A program made the position numbers and the translations under genes. From positions 1-43,222 of the forward strand of contig JAGXIB010000184.1 of assembly GCA_024635865.1 (NCBI GenBank): a stretch of DNA of 43,222 nucleotides, in the 5' to 3' direction. A model generated the notes under the pieces. That model had not been told where the DNA came from and did no database searches. It was given only the letters and a program-made list of their open reading frames with translations. The DNA is from Flavobacteriales bacterium (GTDB lineage: Bacteria > Bacteroidota > Bacteroidia > Flavobacteriales_D > Parvicellaceae). Shown here piece by piece: positions 1 to 8,228 of the stretch. The first letter of the stretch is position 1. Every line of letters begins with the position of its first letter.

Positions 1-513
1 ACTTTGTGGTGTAGGATATAAAGGGGTTGGAGCTGTACACTCATCGTTAGTAGGTTCATTTGTTTGGGCACAAACAGTAATTCCTGTACCGATGTCTTTT
101 GTCCATACTCGTAAATAATAACAAGTATTAGCCGTAGTTACACCAGAAGAAGACCAGACTCCACCTGTTCCTAACTCTGAACAAGATACGGTAATAGCAC
201 CAGATCCAAAACCTCCAGAGCAAGAACTATAAAGCACAAACTCAGAAAAAGACGAAGTTGAAGTAGATAAATCAAAAACGACACAGTCGTTATTAGAATT
301 GGTACAAAATTTTAACCAAACATAATTTCCAGAACCTCCAAAACCACCTCCATTACATGATAAGGTACTGGAGCTACCTGAGTTTACTATAGTATAGTTA
401 TTGCAAATTGAAGTAGAAGAAACTACACCAAGGTCTGTTGCTGTATTACAGCCGCTTTGGGAAAAGAAGCTTAGGCTTAGCCAACAAAAAAATAAAATTA
501 ACAATAACCTCAT
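1..513 (-). CDS. secreted T9SS-type protein with repeated beta domains, 3' end missing
   Basis: An open frame starts at the ATG at 513 and runs off the left edge, giving 171 visible residues. The N-terminus (MRLLLILFFCWLSLSFFSQS) is a clear signal peptide. The mature part is rich in Ser, Thr, Gly and Cys. It holds a beta-rich module with a YVWLKF strand and a cysteine-containing FVLYSSC strand, then an NDEC motif near residue 155 that usually opens the next repeat in such proteins. This layout is common in large cell-surface proteins exported by the type IX system, whose sorting domain would lie outside the window. It begins 3 nt after the small gene 517-780 and is probably cotranscribed with it. 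The function is not recognisable. Confidence 0.75.
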   Translation of the reverse strand, partial: MRLLLILFFCWLSLSFFSQSGCNTATDLGVVSSTSICNNYTIVNSGSSSTLSCNGGGFGGSGNYVWLKFCTNSNNDCVVFDLSTSTSSFSEFVLYSSCSGGFGSGAITVSCSELGTGGVWSSSGVTTANTCYYLRVWTKDIGTGITVCAQTNEPTNDECTAPTPLYPTPQS

Positions 514-516
514 AAA

Positions 517-780
517 CTAATCTTTAATGTAAATTAATTTAAGACCAGGAGTTGACTTGTAAAAAATCGTTGTATCGTATATTGCGTGTGGAGTAGAGCC
601 AGTATTTACAGGGTTTCTAGTAGAAAACTCTGCAGAATCAATACTTGTTGTATTTAATAAATAGTTCTGATTAATCCGATTCGTATCAATTACAGTTAGA
701 AAATCTTGTCCGTTAATGGCTGTGAAAACCAATAACAAAATGAATGCCCCCATGTTTTTAATAACTGTTCTTGAATTCAT
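517..780 (-). CDS. small exported protein, unknown function
   Basis: This is an 87-residue protein. A hydrophobic segment at about residues 9-22 is followed by INGQ, which looks like a signal peptide with cleavage near Q25. The remaining roughly 60 residues are polar (Thr, Asn, Asp) with no cysteines and no family I recognise. A good Bacteroidota promoter lies immediately upstream (800-830), which supports both the start and real expression. The stop codon is 3 nt before the start of the large exported protein at 513, so the two probably form an operon. It may be a small partner of that surface protein, which is inference from position only. Confidence 0.6.
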   Translation of the reverse strand: MNSRTVIKNMGAFILLLVFTAINGQDFLTVIDTNRINQNYLLNTTSIDSAEFSTRNPVNTGSTPHAIYDTTIFYKSTPGLKLIYIKD

Positions 781-799
781 ATCTTTGATAGATTAAATA

Positions 800-830
800 C
801 TAAAGTAAAGCTTTTTGTGACTGAATCAAA
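800..830 (-). promoter_or_regulatory. Bacteroidota-type promoter for the gene starting at 780
   Basis: On the minus strand, TTTG (827-830) is followed by a 19-nt spacer and TACTTTAG (800-807). The Bacteroidota consensus is TTTG with about 19-21 nt to TAnnTTTG, so only one conserved -7 position differs. Transcription would begin near 794, giving a leader of about 14 nt. Confidence 0.6.
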
Positions 831-849
831 ATAAAAACTGATGTTACTT

Positions 850-880
850 TTTTATCTGATTAAATTAAATTATACCTTTG
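850..880 (+). promoter_or_regulatory. Bacteroidota-type promoter for sucA
   Basis: TACCTTTG at 873-880 matches the TAnnTTTG -7 box exactly. A T-rich TTTT at 850-853 lies 19 nt upstream in the -33 position. The predicted transcript start is near 886, about 28 nt before the sucA ATG. This promoter is divergent from the one at 800-830. Confidence 0.6.
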
Positions 881-914
881 TAGGTATTAAGTGTTTTAGA
901 ATTAAACAATCATA

Positions 915-3656
915 ATGGACAAATATTCATACCTAAGTAATGCTGAGGGTAGTGCAATTGAAGAATTGTATGCTCAGTATTCAAAAGACCCAAATTCAGT
1001 AGATAAAAGTTGGGCTTCATTTTTTGAAGGATTTAACTTTGCTAAAGAAAATTATGATACCGATGGAGAAATTCCAGAAAATGTACAAAAAGAGTTTAAA
1101 GTAATCCAGTTAATAGCAGGCTATAGAGATAGAGGACATCTATTTACAGATACAAACCCTGTTAGAGAAAGGAGAAAGTACGAGCCTACTTTAGCACTTG
1201 AAAATTTTGGACTAGAGCAATCTGATTTAGATACCGTTTTTCAAGCGGGCGAAGAAGTTAAGCTAGGACCAGCAACACTGAAAGATATTGTAGCTCACTT
1301 AGAAGGAACTTATTGTCGTTCTATTGGTATTGAGTATCAGTACATTCGTCACCCTAAAAGAGTGGAGTGGATTAAAAATAAGATAGAATTAAGAAACAGG
1401 CTTAAGTTTACCGTAGAAGACAAGAAGCATATTTTACATAAGTTAAATCAAGCAAGTGTTTTTGAAGAGTTTTTGCATAAGAAGTTTGTTGGTCAAAAGC
1501 GATTTTCTGTGGAAGGAGCAGAATCTTTAATTCCTGCACTAGATTTTCTAATGGAAAAAGGATCTATTCTTGGTGTTGAAGAGTTTGTTATGGGGATGGC
1601 ACACAGAGGGCGTTTAAATGTTTTAGCAAATATTTTTAACAAAACCTACTCTGCTATTTTTAGTGAGTTTGAAGGAAAAGAATACGATGACGCGTTGTTC
1701 GATGGAGATGTAAAATATCACTTAGGGTATACTTGCAATGTTACCACAGACGCAGGTAAAGAGATCAAAATGACATTAGCGCCAAACCCTTCTCACCTAG
1801 AAGCTGTGAATCCAGTAGTAGAAGGGATTACAAGAGCAAAAATAGATCACGATTTAGGAGGAGATGAATCTAAAATAGTTCCAATCCTTATTCATGGAGA
1901 TGCTGCAATTGCAGGTCAAGGAATTGTTTATGAAGTGATACAAATGGCTCAGTTAGATGGGTATAGAGTAGGAGGAACAATCCATATAGTAATTAACAAT
2001 CAAGTTGGATTTACGACCAATTATTTGGATGCACGTTCAAGTACCTATTGTACAGATATTGCTAAAACAACATTATGCCCTGTCTTTCATGTAAATGGAG
2101 ATGATGTAGAAGCGGTAGTATTAGCAATGGAAGTTGCATTAGAATACCGCCAGACATTTAACAGAGATGTTTTTATTGATTTGCTATGTTATAGAAAGTA
2201 TGGACACAATGAAGGGGATGAACCAAAATTTACTCAACCAAAACTATATAAAGCTATTGCAAGCCACCCGAACCCAAGAGTTATTTACTTAGAGAAGTTG
2301 GTAAAAGAAGGAGTGGTTACTGCAGAAGAAGGAGACGTTCTAAAGAAAAACTTTGATGACATGTTACAGGATCGTTTAGACGATGCTAAGGAAATTAAAC
2401 AAGCAAAAATTACAGATTTTTTAGAAGATAAATGGAAAGGGTTTAGGCCTGCAACAAAAGAAGACTTCTTAGAGTCTCCTGTTACTGCTATTCCTGAAGA
2501 AAGAATTAAAGAATTAGGGATAAAGTTAGCCACCTTGCCTGAAGGAAATAATTACTTCCGTAAAGTTATTAAGCTATTGAAGGATAGAATTAAAATGATT
2601 GAGGATGACCGTTTAGACTGGGGTATGGGAGAAATGTTGGCTTATGCTTCTCTATTGACAGAAGGACATCATATTCGATTGTCTGGAGAAGATGTCGAAA
2701 GAGGAACTTTCTCTCACAGACATGCTGTAGTTAAGATAGAAGATACAGAAGAAGACGTAGTTACATTAAATAACCTAGAGGAGGGGCAAGCTAAATTCGA
2801 AGTTTATAATTCGTTACTCTCAGAATATGGAGTGTTAGGGTTTGATTATGGATATGCCTTTTCAACACCTAATAGCTTAACTATTTGGGAAGCGCAATTT
2901 GGAGATTTCTTTAATGGAGCTCAAATAGTAGTTGACCAGTACCTAAGTGCTGCCGAAGATAAGTGGCATACTCAAAACGGTTTGGTTATGCTGTTACCTC
3001 ATGGTTATGAAGGAATGGGGTCGGAGCACTCTAGTGGTAGAATGGAACGTTTCTTAACGCAGTGTGCAGATTTAAATATGCAAGTTGCTAATTGCACAAC
3101 ACCGGCAAACTTCTTTCATTTACTAAGAAGACAAATGAAGCGTGATTTTAGAAAGCCATTGATTGTTTTTACACCAAAAAAACTACTACGTTACCCTGCT
3201 GCTGTCTCTAAAATTAGTGACTTAGCAAATGGAGGGTTTAAAGAGTTAATTGACGATACAACTGTTACAGCAAAGGAAGTTGATACTGTAATGATGGTTT
3301 CTGGGAAGTTCTATTATGATATTATAGAAGAGAAAGAGAAAATAGGAGCAGGAGAAAATATTGCGGTAGTAAGAGTAGAACAGCTATATCCATTGCCAGC
3401 CAAGCAATTAGAAGAAATGGTAAGTAAATATGGAAAAGAAGCTAACTATATATGGGCTCAAGAAGAACCAGAAAACATGGGGGCTTGGCGTTTTATTCAA
3501 AGCCGTCACCGTTTTTGGAAAAAATTAGGGGTACAATTAGATGTTGCTTCAAGAAGACGTTCAGCTAGTCCCGCTAGCGGATCATCTAAAGTTGCTGCTA
3601 TTCGTCATCAAGCTATACTAGATGATTTAATGCAATACGCTAAACAAAAAGTTTAA
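915..3656 (+). CDS. sucA: 2-oxoglutarate dehydrogenase E1 component
   Basis: This 913-residue, full-length protein decarboxylates 2-oxoglutarate with thiamine diphosphate and passes the succinyl group to the lipoyl arm of E2, in the cytoplasmic TCA-cycle complex. The N-terminal segment (residues 8-40, with SAIEELYAQY and WASFFEGF) is the E2-binding arm typical of SucA. Other family signatures are KRFSVEGAES (195-204), MAHRGRLNV (228-236), NPSHLEAV (291-298) and the cofactor-binding region GDAAIAGQG (328-336) to NNQVGFTT (361-368). The C-terminal transketolase-like part has HGYEGMGSEHSS. The E2 gene follows 61 nt downstream. No E3 gene is nearby, which is common because lipoamide dehydrogenase is shared between complexes. 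Confidence 0.97.
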   Translation: MDKYSYLSNAEGSAIEELYAQYSKDPNSVDKSWASFFEGFNFAKENYDTDGEIPENVQKEFKVIQLIAGYRDRGHLFTDTNPVRERRKYEPTLALENFGLEQSDLDTVFQAGEEVKLGPATLKDIVAHLEGTYCRSIGIEYQYIRHPKRVEWIKNKIELRNRLKFTVEDKKHILHKLNQASVFEEFLHKKFVGQKRFSVEGAESLIPALDFLMEKGSILGVEEFVMGMAHRGRLNVLANIFNKTYSAIFSEFEGKEYDDALFDGDVKYHLGYTCNVTTDAGKEIKMTLAPNPSHLEAVNPVVEGITRAKIDHDLGGDESKIVPILIHGDAAIAGQGIVYEVIQMAQLDGYRVGGTIHIVINNQVGFTTNYLDARSSTYCTDIAKTTLCPVFHVNGDDVEAVVLAMEVALEYRQTFNRDVFIDLLCYRKYGHNEGDEPKFTQPKLYKAIASHPNPRVIYLEKLVKEGVVTAEEGDVLKKNFDDMLQDRLDDAKEIKQAKITDFLEDKWKGFRPATKEDFLESPVTAIPEERIKELGIKLATLPEGNNYFRKVIKLLKDRIKMIEDDRLDWGMGEMLAYASLLTEGHHIRLSGEDVERGTFSHRHAVVKIEDTEEDVVTLNNLEEGQAKFEVYNSLLSEYGVLGFDYGYAFSTPNSLTIWEAQFGDFFNGAQIVVDQYLSAAEDKWHTQNGLVMLLPHGYEGMGSEHSSGRMERFLTQCADLNMQVANCTTPANFFHLLRRQMKRDFRKPLIVFTPKKLLRYPAAVSKISDLANGGFKELIDDTTVTAKEVDTVMMVSGKFYYDIIEEKEKIGAGENIAVVRVEQLYPLPAKQLEEMVSKYGKEANYIWAQEEPENMGAWRFIQSRHRFWKKLGVQLDVASRRRSASPASGSSKVAAIRHQAILDDLMQYAKQKV

Positions 3657-3678
3657 TCAATTAAAAATATACGTTTTT

Positions 3679-3708
3679 GCGTAATACTTTTTACGTAATA
3701 CATAATAC
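3679..3708 (+). repeat. short direct repeats between sucA and sucB
   Basis: The 61-nt sucA-sucB spacer contains CGTAATAC twice (3680-3687, 3694-3701), followed directly by the related ATAATAC (3702-3708). A further CGT-containing T-rich stretch lies just upstream. The function is unknown. It may be a low-complexity intergenic microrepeat. Confidence 0.5.
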
Positions 3709-3717
3709 AAAAAAAAG

Positions 3718-4995
3718 ATGTCAGTATTAGAAATGAAAGTACCAAGCCCAGGAGAGTCTATTTCTGAGGTAGAAATTGCAGAATGGTTGGTAGAAGATGG
3801 AGACTACGTAGAAAAAGATCAAGCGGTTGCAGAGGTAGATTCTGATAAAGCCACTTTGGAGTTGCCAGCTGAAGCTTCAGGAATAATCACATTAAAAGCC
3901 GAAAACGGAGATACTGTAGCTGTTGGAGATGTGGTTTGTTTAATAGACACATCGGCAGAAAAGCCAGAAGGTCACAGTTCTAAAAGTGAGCCAGAAGCCG
4001 CTAAAGAAGAAGCTCCTAAAGCTGAGGCTAAGGAGACTACTGCACCAAACCCTAACCCTGTTGCAGAAAAAACGAGTGCTCCAACAAAAGAGACTTACGC
4101 AAAAGGAACTCCTTCTGTTGCTGCTAAGAAATTAGCAGACGAAAACAACGTTCCTTTGGAAAAAGTAAACGGAACAGGAAAAGACGGACGATTAACAAAA
4201 CAAGATATTGTAGCGGCAATGGCGGCAGGATTCCCAGCTGAGTCAACTCAAGGATGGGGAGGAACAAGAGATACTTCTACGGCAAAAATGAAAATGCTGA
4301 GAAGAAAAATTGCTTCTCGTTTGGTAGCTGTTAAAAATGAAACAGCAATGCTGACTACTTTTAACGAAGTAGACATGAAGCCAATTATGGACTTAAGAAA
4401 TAAGTATAAAGTTCAGTTTAAAGAAACACATGGAACAAACTTAGGTTTTATGTCTTTCTTTACTAAAGCCGTAACAGAGGCATTAAACTTATTTCCACAG
4501 GTAAATTCTATGATTGATGGAGATAATATGATTTCTCACAACTATGCGGATATAGGAATTGCGGTAAGTTCTCCAAAAGGACTAATGGTGCCTGTTGTTC
4601 GTAATGCTGAGCAGTTATCGTTGCAAGAAATAGAAAAAGAAATAAAACGTTTAGCAATTAAGGCTAGAGATGGTAAAATTGCGATTGAAGATATGGAAGG
4701 AAGATCCTTTACAATTACCAATGGTGGTGTATTTGGTTCTATGCTAAGTACTCCAATTATAAACCCTCCACAATCTGCAATTTTAGGAATGCATAACATT
4801 GTTGAGCGCCCTGTAGCTATAAATGGAAAAGTGGAAATACGTCCAATTATGTACTTAGCGCTTTCTTATGATCATAGAATTATTGATGGTAAGGAATCTG
4901 TTAGCTTCCTTGTAAAAGTAAAAGAAATGTTAGAAAACCCTACGAAAATGATATTTGGTGCTAAACCACCAGAAGAAGTGTTGTTGGGATTGTAG
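3718..4995 (+). CDS. sucB: dihydrolipoyllysine succinyltransferase (E2 of 2-oxoglutarate dehydrogenase)
   Basis: The protein has 425 residues and forms the core of the 2-oxoglutarate dehydrogenase complex. The lipoyl domain (about 2-77) carries the lipoylated lysine K44 in DSDKA. An Ala/Pro/Glu-rich linker spans about 80-128. The peripheral subunit-binding domain (about 130-166) begins [10 protein letters not shown] and contains GTGKDGRL. The catalytic domain (about 188-425) has the acetyltransferase motif SYDHRIIDG with catalytic H386 and D390. The single lipoyl domain and placement after sucA favour succinyl- over acetyltransferase. It is followed by a strong terminator at 5018-5057. Confidence 0.96.
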   Translation: MSVLEMKVPSPGESISEVEIAEWLVEDGDYVEKDQAVAEVDSDKATLELPAEASGIITLKAENGDTVAVGDVVCLIDTSAEKPEGHSSKSEPEAAKEEAPKAEAKETTAPNPNPVAEKTSAPTKETYAKGTPSVAAKKLADENNVPLEKVNGTGKDGRLTKQDIVAAMAAGFPAESTQGWGGTRDTSTAKMKMLRRKIASRLVAVKNETAMLTTFNEVDMKPIMDLRNKYKVQFKETHGTNLGFMSFFTKAVTEALNLFPQVNSMIDGDNMISHNYADIGIAVSSPKGLMVPVVRNAEQLSLQEIEKEIKRLAIKARDGKIAIEDMEGRSFTITNGGVFGSMLSTPIINPPQSAILGMHNIVERPVAINGKVEIRPIMYLALSYDHRIIDGKESVSFLVKVKEMLENPTKMIFGAKPPEEVLLGL

Positions 4996-5017
4996 TTATT
5001 GAATAATAGAGAGTTGA

Positions 5018-5057
5018 AACCGCCATTGTAATTTAGATTATAATGGCGGTTTTTTTG
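5018..5057 (+). terminator. rho-independent terminator of sucAB
   Basis: A perfect 10-bp stem, AACCGCCATT (5018-5027) with AATGGCGGTT (5042-5051), is followed by a run of seven T. The run lies 22-60 nt beyond the sucB stop codon, as expected for an intrinsic terminator on the plus strand. It separates sucB from the convergent gene ending at 5070. Confidence 0.9.
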
Positions 5058-5069
5058 TTAAAAACATAA

Positions 5070-5600
5070 CTAGTTTTTTAAACTTTCTTCTTCCATTATG
5101 TCAGCAATATATTTATACTTCTTTAAAATTTTATCAGCTTTTCTTACACTGAAATACCCATAACTTAGAGTTATTAAAATAATAGCTTTCCACAAGATCC
5201 CAGTCCATAAATCATACGGACTAATTATTAGTAACAGCAAGTAATAAGACATCACTGTAATCAAAGGAATAAGTAAACCAATTTTTGGTTTTTTTATGGA
5301 TAATACACCACATCCAATAAAAAAAAGACCAATGATTATATTAATGATTAAAACTATATTATTATGAGGCGAAAAAAAAGGAATAAGAGGAACTATAATC
5401 AGCATTGCACCTAGAACAAACAAAAGGATTCTTGCTTTTTTCAAATATTCAAAAGAATCTTTAATGTCTCCTTTTTGAATAATAAACTTAGCGCCAAAAA
5501 CAGCTTGCTCTTTTTTAGTCCCTTTTAATGGGTAGTTACAAACTTTACAAGTTATATCTGATTCTTCTCCGTCTGTTTTACATATCCTACAATGATTCAT
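5070..5600 (-). CDS. zinc-ribbon membrane protein, unknown function
   Basis: A 176-residue protein. The N-terminal 25 residues carry a CxxC-x10-CxxC ribbon (C4, C7, C18, C21), likely binding zinc in the cytoplasm. A linker of about 25 residues follows, then four hydrophobic segments (about 52-72, 76-97, 104-124 and 132-150) and a charged tail. No catalytic motif is visible. It starts 1 nt after the stop of the Pmp3-like gene (5602-5811), so the two are surely cotranscribed. The pairing of a tiny Pmp3-like protein with a ribbon-plus-membrane protein suggests a joint envelope or stress role, which is inference. Confidence 0.7.
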   Translation of the reverse strand: MNHCRICKTDGEESDITCKVCNYPLKGTKKEQAVFGAKFIIQKGDIKDSFEYLKKARILLFVLGAMLIIVPLIPFFSPHNNIVLIINIIIGLFFIGCGVLSIKKPKIGLLIPLITVMSYYLLLLIISPYDLWTGILWKAIILITLSYGYFSVRKADKILKKYKYIADIMEEESLKN

Positions 5601-5601
5601 C

Positions 5602-5811
5602 TTAATTATTATATTTAGTCTGTAATATTCTTCTCTCCATATCCTTCATCCGTTTTTCACTTCTAGCATTACTTAAAGATACCACTGCCCAAATTGCAAC
5701 AGGTAGCCAACCTATAACAGTTAATTGTAGTATAATTGCTAAAATTGCTGACAGAATTTTTCCTCTGACTAAAAAGGAGATACCTGGAAAAATAATGGCT
5801 AATAGAATCAT
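5602..5811 (-). CDS. YqaE/Pmp3-like small membrane protein
   Basis: A 69-residue protein with two hydrophobic stretches (about 2-12 and 18-45) joined by a short RGK loop, and a basic C-terminal tail (residues 49-69). The pattern of a Pro-containing first segment, a short loop, a longer second segment with GWLPVAIWAV and then a charged tail resembles the Pmp3/YqaE family. Some members of that family respond to salt or membrane stress. The match is to general layout rather than to invariant residues. It is the first gene of a two-gene operon with the zinc-ribbon membrane protein. Confidence 0.65.
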   Translation of the reverse strand: MILLAIIFPGISFLVRGKILSAILAIILQLTVIGWLPVAIWAVVSLSNARSEKRMKDMERRILQTKYNN

Positions 5812-5947
5812 GAAAATGGGGTTGTTTATTTAGTGTAAAAATAATAATTAAAATTAAACCTATTCCCAATCAACTGTTAATAGTTTGATTGTCTTGTAAA
5901 GATCTTTTGTAATAATTCTTTTACCTTCATTCTTTAATCAAAACAAA

Positions 5948-7447
5948 ATGTCAACAATTCTAATCATATCTGTAATTGCACTTTACTTTCTCGTATTAGT
6001 AGGAATTGCGCACTTTACTTCAAGAGGAGCTGCAAACAACAAGTCCTTCTTTTTAGGAGAGCGAAAATCTCCTTGGTTCATTGTTGCTTTTGGAATGATA
6101 GGCGCTTCACTTTCTGGAGTTACCTTTTTATCGGTTCCGGGTTGGGTTGGTAATGAGGCCAATCAGTTTAGCTACATGCAAGCTGTGTTTGGTTATTTTA
6201 TTGGTTACATCATTGTTTCTATGGTGTTAGTTCCATTGTACTATAAAATGAACTTAACTTCTATTTATGGATATTTAGAGCAACGTTTTGGTTTTTGGAG
6301 TTATAAGACTGGAGCTACTTTCTTTTTGTTATCGAGAGTTTTAGGAGCTTCTGTTCGGTTACTATTAGTTGCCAATGTTTTACAAGCGATCTTATTTGAC
6401 GCTTGGGGAATTCCTTATGTAGTAACGGTTATTATTTCTGTATTATTAATTTGGGTGTATACCAACAAAGGAGGAATTAAAACGATAATTTGGACAGACA
6501 CTTTGCAAACCGCTTTTATGTTAGGTTCTGTTTTTTTAACCATATACATGTTAAGCGACCTTATGAATCTATCTGAATCTGGAGGAATGGTTGAAACCAT
6601 TAACAAAAGTAATTATTCTCAAATTTTCTTTTTTGATGACATAAACGGAAGCAATCATTTTATTAAACACTTTTTGGGGGGAATATTCATTACTGTTGGA
6701 ATGACTGGTTTAGATCAAGATATGATGCAAAAGAACCTAAGTTGTAAGAATAGTAAAGAAGCTCAAAAAAACATGTTATCTATGGCTGCGGTACTTGTTG
6801 TTGTAAATTTGGTTTTTCTTTCCTTAGGAGCCTTATTATATCTTTATGCAAGTCAATCAGGCATAGGAACAGATGTAAAACCAGATATGTTGTTTGCAGA
6901 GATTGCTTTACATGAAAATACGGGGACACTAATTGGCGTTTTATTTCTCTTAGGGGTAATTGCTGCTGCTTATAGCAGTGCAGATTCAGCTTTAACTTCT
7001 TTAACTACCTCTTTTTCTGTAGATTTTTTAAATGTAGAAAAGAAACAAGAGCAAACAGCAGAAAGGATTAGAAAGAGGGTACACATTTTTATGTCGGGAG
7101 TCATCGTTTTAGTGGTACTGATGCTAAAGTATGTCACCGACGAATCTGCAATTGGACTGTTAATGAAGCTCGCTGGGTTTACTTATGGTCCATTAATCGG
7201 CTTGTTCTTTTTTGGAATCATAACGAAAAGAAAACTGATAGATAATTTAGTCCCTGTTGTTTCATTGATAGCGACTTTACTTATGTTTTTCTTTTGGTAT
7301 TATTCAACTGGAGCCCCTGGAGTTGAGAAGAATTCTTTAGGAATATTTGGAGCCTATCAATTTGGATTTGAAATTATTATTTATAACGCAATACTTTCAT
7401 TTGTTTTGCTGTTGGTTATAAGCAAAAAGCCCCAGTTAAATGAATAA
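5948..7447 (+). CDS. sodium:solute symporter family transporter
   Basis: A 499-residue polytopic membrane protein with about 13 hydrophobic segments, as is usual for the SSS family. Family signatures include an early SFFLGERKSPWF motif after the first segment and GASLSGVTFLSVPGW (about 53-67). An AAAYSSADSALTSLTT stretch (about 339-354) corresponds to the conserved sodium-site region of helix 8. It would import an organic solute with Na+ across the inner membrane. The substrate cannot be read from sequence, though sugar or organic-acid transport is typical of this branch. It is monocistronic, and its stop codon lies within the terminator-like repeat at 7430-7462. Confidence 0.9.
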   Translation: MSTILIISVIALYFLVLVGIAHFTSRGAANNKSFFLGERKSPWFIVAFGMIGASLSGVTFLSVPGWVGNEANQFSYMQAVFGYFIGYIIVSMVLVPLYYKMNLTSIYGYLEQRFGFWSYKTGATFFLLSRVLGASVRLLLVANVLQAILFDAWGIPYVVTVIISVLLIWVYTNKGGIKTIIWTDTLQTAFMLGSVFLTIYMLSDLMNLSESGGMVETINKSNYSQIFFFDDINGSNHFIKHFLGGIFITVGMTGLDQDMMQKNLSCKNSKEAQKNMLSMAAVLVVVNLVFLSLGALLYLYASQSGIGTDVKPDMLFAEIALHENTGTLIGVLFLLGVIAAAYSSADSALTSLTTSFSVDFLNVEKKQEQTAERIRKRVHIFMSGVIVLVVLMLKYVTDESAIGLLMKLAGFTYGPLIGLFFFGIITKRKLIDNLVPVVSLIATLLMFFFWYYSTGAPGVEKNSLGIFGAYQFGFEIIIYNAILSFVLLLVISKKPQLNE

Positions 7448-7462
7448 CTAGGGATTTTAAAT
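7430..7462. terminator. bidirectional terminator-like repeat, copy 1
   Basis: The imperfect stem CCCCAGTTA / TAACTAGGG (one bulge) is flanked by A-rich sequence on one side and T-rich sequence on the other. It can therefore end transcription of the symporter (plus) and of the gene at 7494 (minus). It overlaps the last codons of the symporter. It matches 31 of 33 positions of the copy at 8173-8205. Confidence 0.65.
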
Positions 7463-7493
7463 CTTTTTTTAAGGAATTACAAAAGATCTTTAT

Positions 7494-8072
7494 TTAAAAT
7501 AAATAACTGATGTTTATTTCTCCATTGAAACTTTGAAGTAAGTAATTACTTCTATCTTCTTTAGCTATGCCTAATCCTGCAATTAGAGATATTAAGAGGT
7601 CGTTGTTTATTTTATTCTCAATACCTAAGTTGATTAAGGCACTGTTTCTAAATATATTATAATGCTTTGTCGAACCTGGCCCTGTATAATCTAAATCTAA
7701 TAGTCCTCCGGTTGGAATGAAACCTTCTTCGGTGTTCTGACTAGAGTGATAATGTGATTTTTCTAATAAGACCATATCTCTTCTTAAAGAAACACCTGCT
7801 AGTAAATTTGTCTTTCTTAAACTATTAAAATGATAATACGAATCAAGGCCATAAGAATAGTATTGAACTCCAAAATCTCTGTTTATAGAAAGTTTAAGTG
7901 GGATTTTAATACTTAGATTTTTATTTAAGTAGCGCTCATAAGATAAAGATGTTGTGCTTAGAGCAATGTCAATCAAATTTATACTTATCTGATTTTTGTT
8001 ATTAGTTGTATCTTTTTGCGAATAAAAGGATAAAGAATTAATAACAATCAAAAGAGTTGTTATATTTTTCAT
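7494..8072 (-). CDS. small outer-membrane beta-barrel-like protein, unknown function
   Basis: A 192-residue protein with a signal peptide (about 1-18, ending FYSQ). The remainder shows alternating hydrophobic/polar strands with many Tyr and Phe (ALSTTSLSYERYL, YYSYGLDSYYHF, LLISLIAGLGIA). It ends in phenylalanine (NISYLF), the usual C-terminal signature for outer-membrane barrel insertion. The size suits an 8-stranded barrel. It is monocistronic and bracketed by the two 33-bp terminator-like repeats. I do not recognise a specific family. Confidence 0.65.
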   Translation of the reverse strand: MKNITTLLIVINSLSFYSQKDTTNNKNQISINLIDIALSTTSLSYERYLNKNLSIKIPLKLSINRDFGVQYYSYGLDSYYHFNSLRKTNLLAGVSLRRDMVLLEKSHYHSSQNTEEGFIPTGGLLDLDYTGPGSTKHYNIFRNSALINLGIENKINNDLLISLIAGLGIAKEDRSNYLLQSFNGEINISYLF

Positions 8073-8172
8073 TTGTATATTTATTATGGTTAAGTATACT
8101 TTTATTCATTAAGTTGTATTAAAGGTGAGTAGAGTAAACGGATAAAAAAACGGTTTATTGTTAATGTAAAAA

Positions 8173-8205
8173 CCCCAGTTAATTCAATAACTAGGGATTT
8201 TAAAT
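8173..8205. terminator. bidirectional terminator-like repeat, copy 2
   Basis: The sequence is near-identical to 7430-7462 (31 of 33 positions). On the minus strand the stem CCCTAGTTA / TAACTGGGG is followed by TTTTTA, so it can terminate the HD phosphohydrolase mRNA. It lies between the stop of that gene (8229) and the start of the barrel gene (8072). Confidence 0.65.
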
Positions 8206-8228
8206 TTGTTGTAGATTCAACTAGCTAA

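Noticed and set aside
4542-4799. 85-codon minus-strand ORF inside sucB
   Set aside because: It lies entirely within the conserved catalytic domain of sucB and shows no independent features.
5669-5869. 66-codon ORF overlapping the Pmp3-like gene
   Set aside because: The other frame gives a coherent two-segment membrane protein with a tight operon junction; this frame has neither.
7430-8205. Mobile element bounded by 33-bp direct repeats
   Set aside because: The repeats are direct, form terminator-like hairpins at gene ends, and enclose no transposase. Terminator duplication is a better fit.
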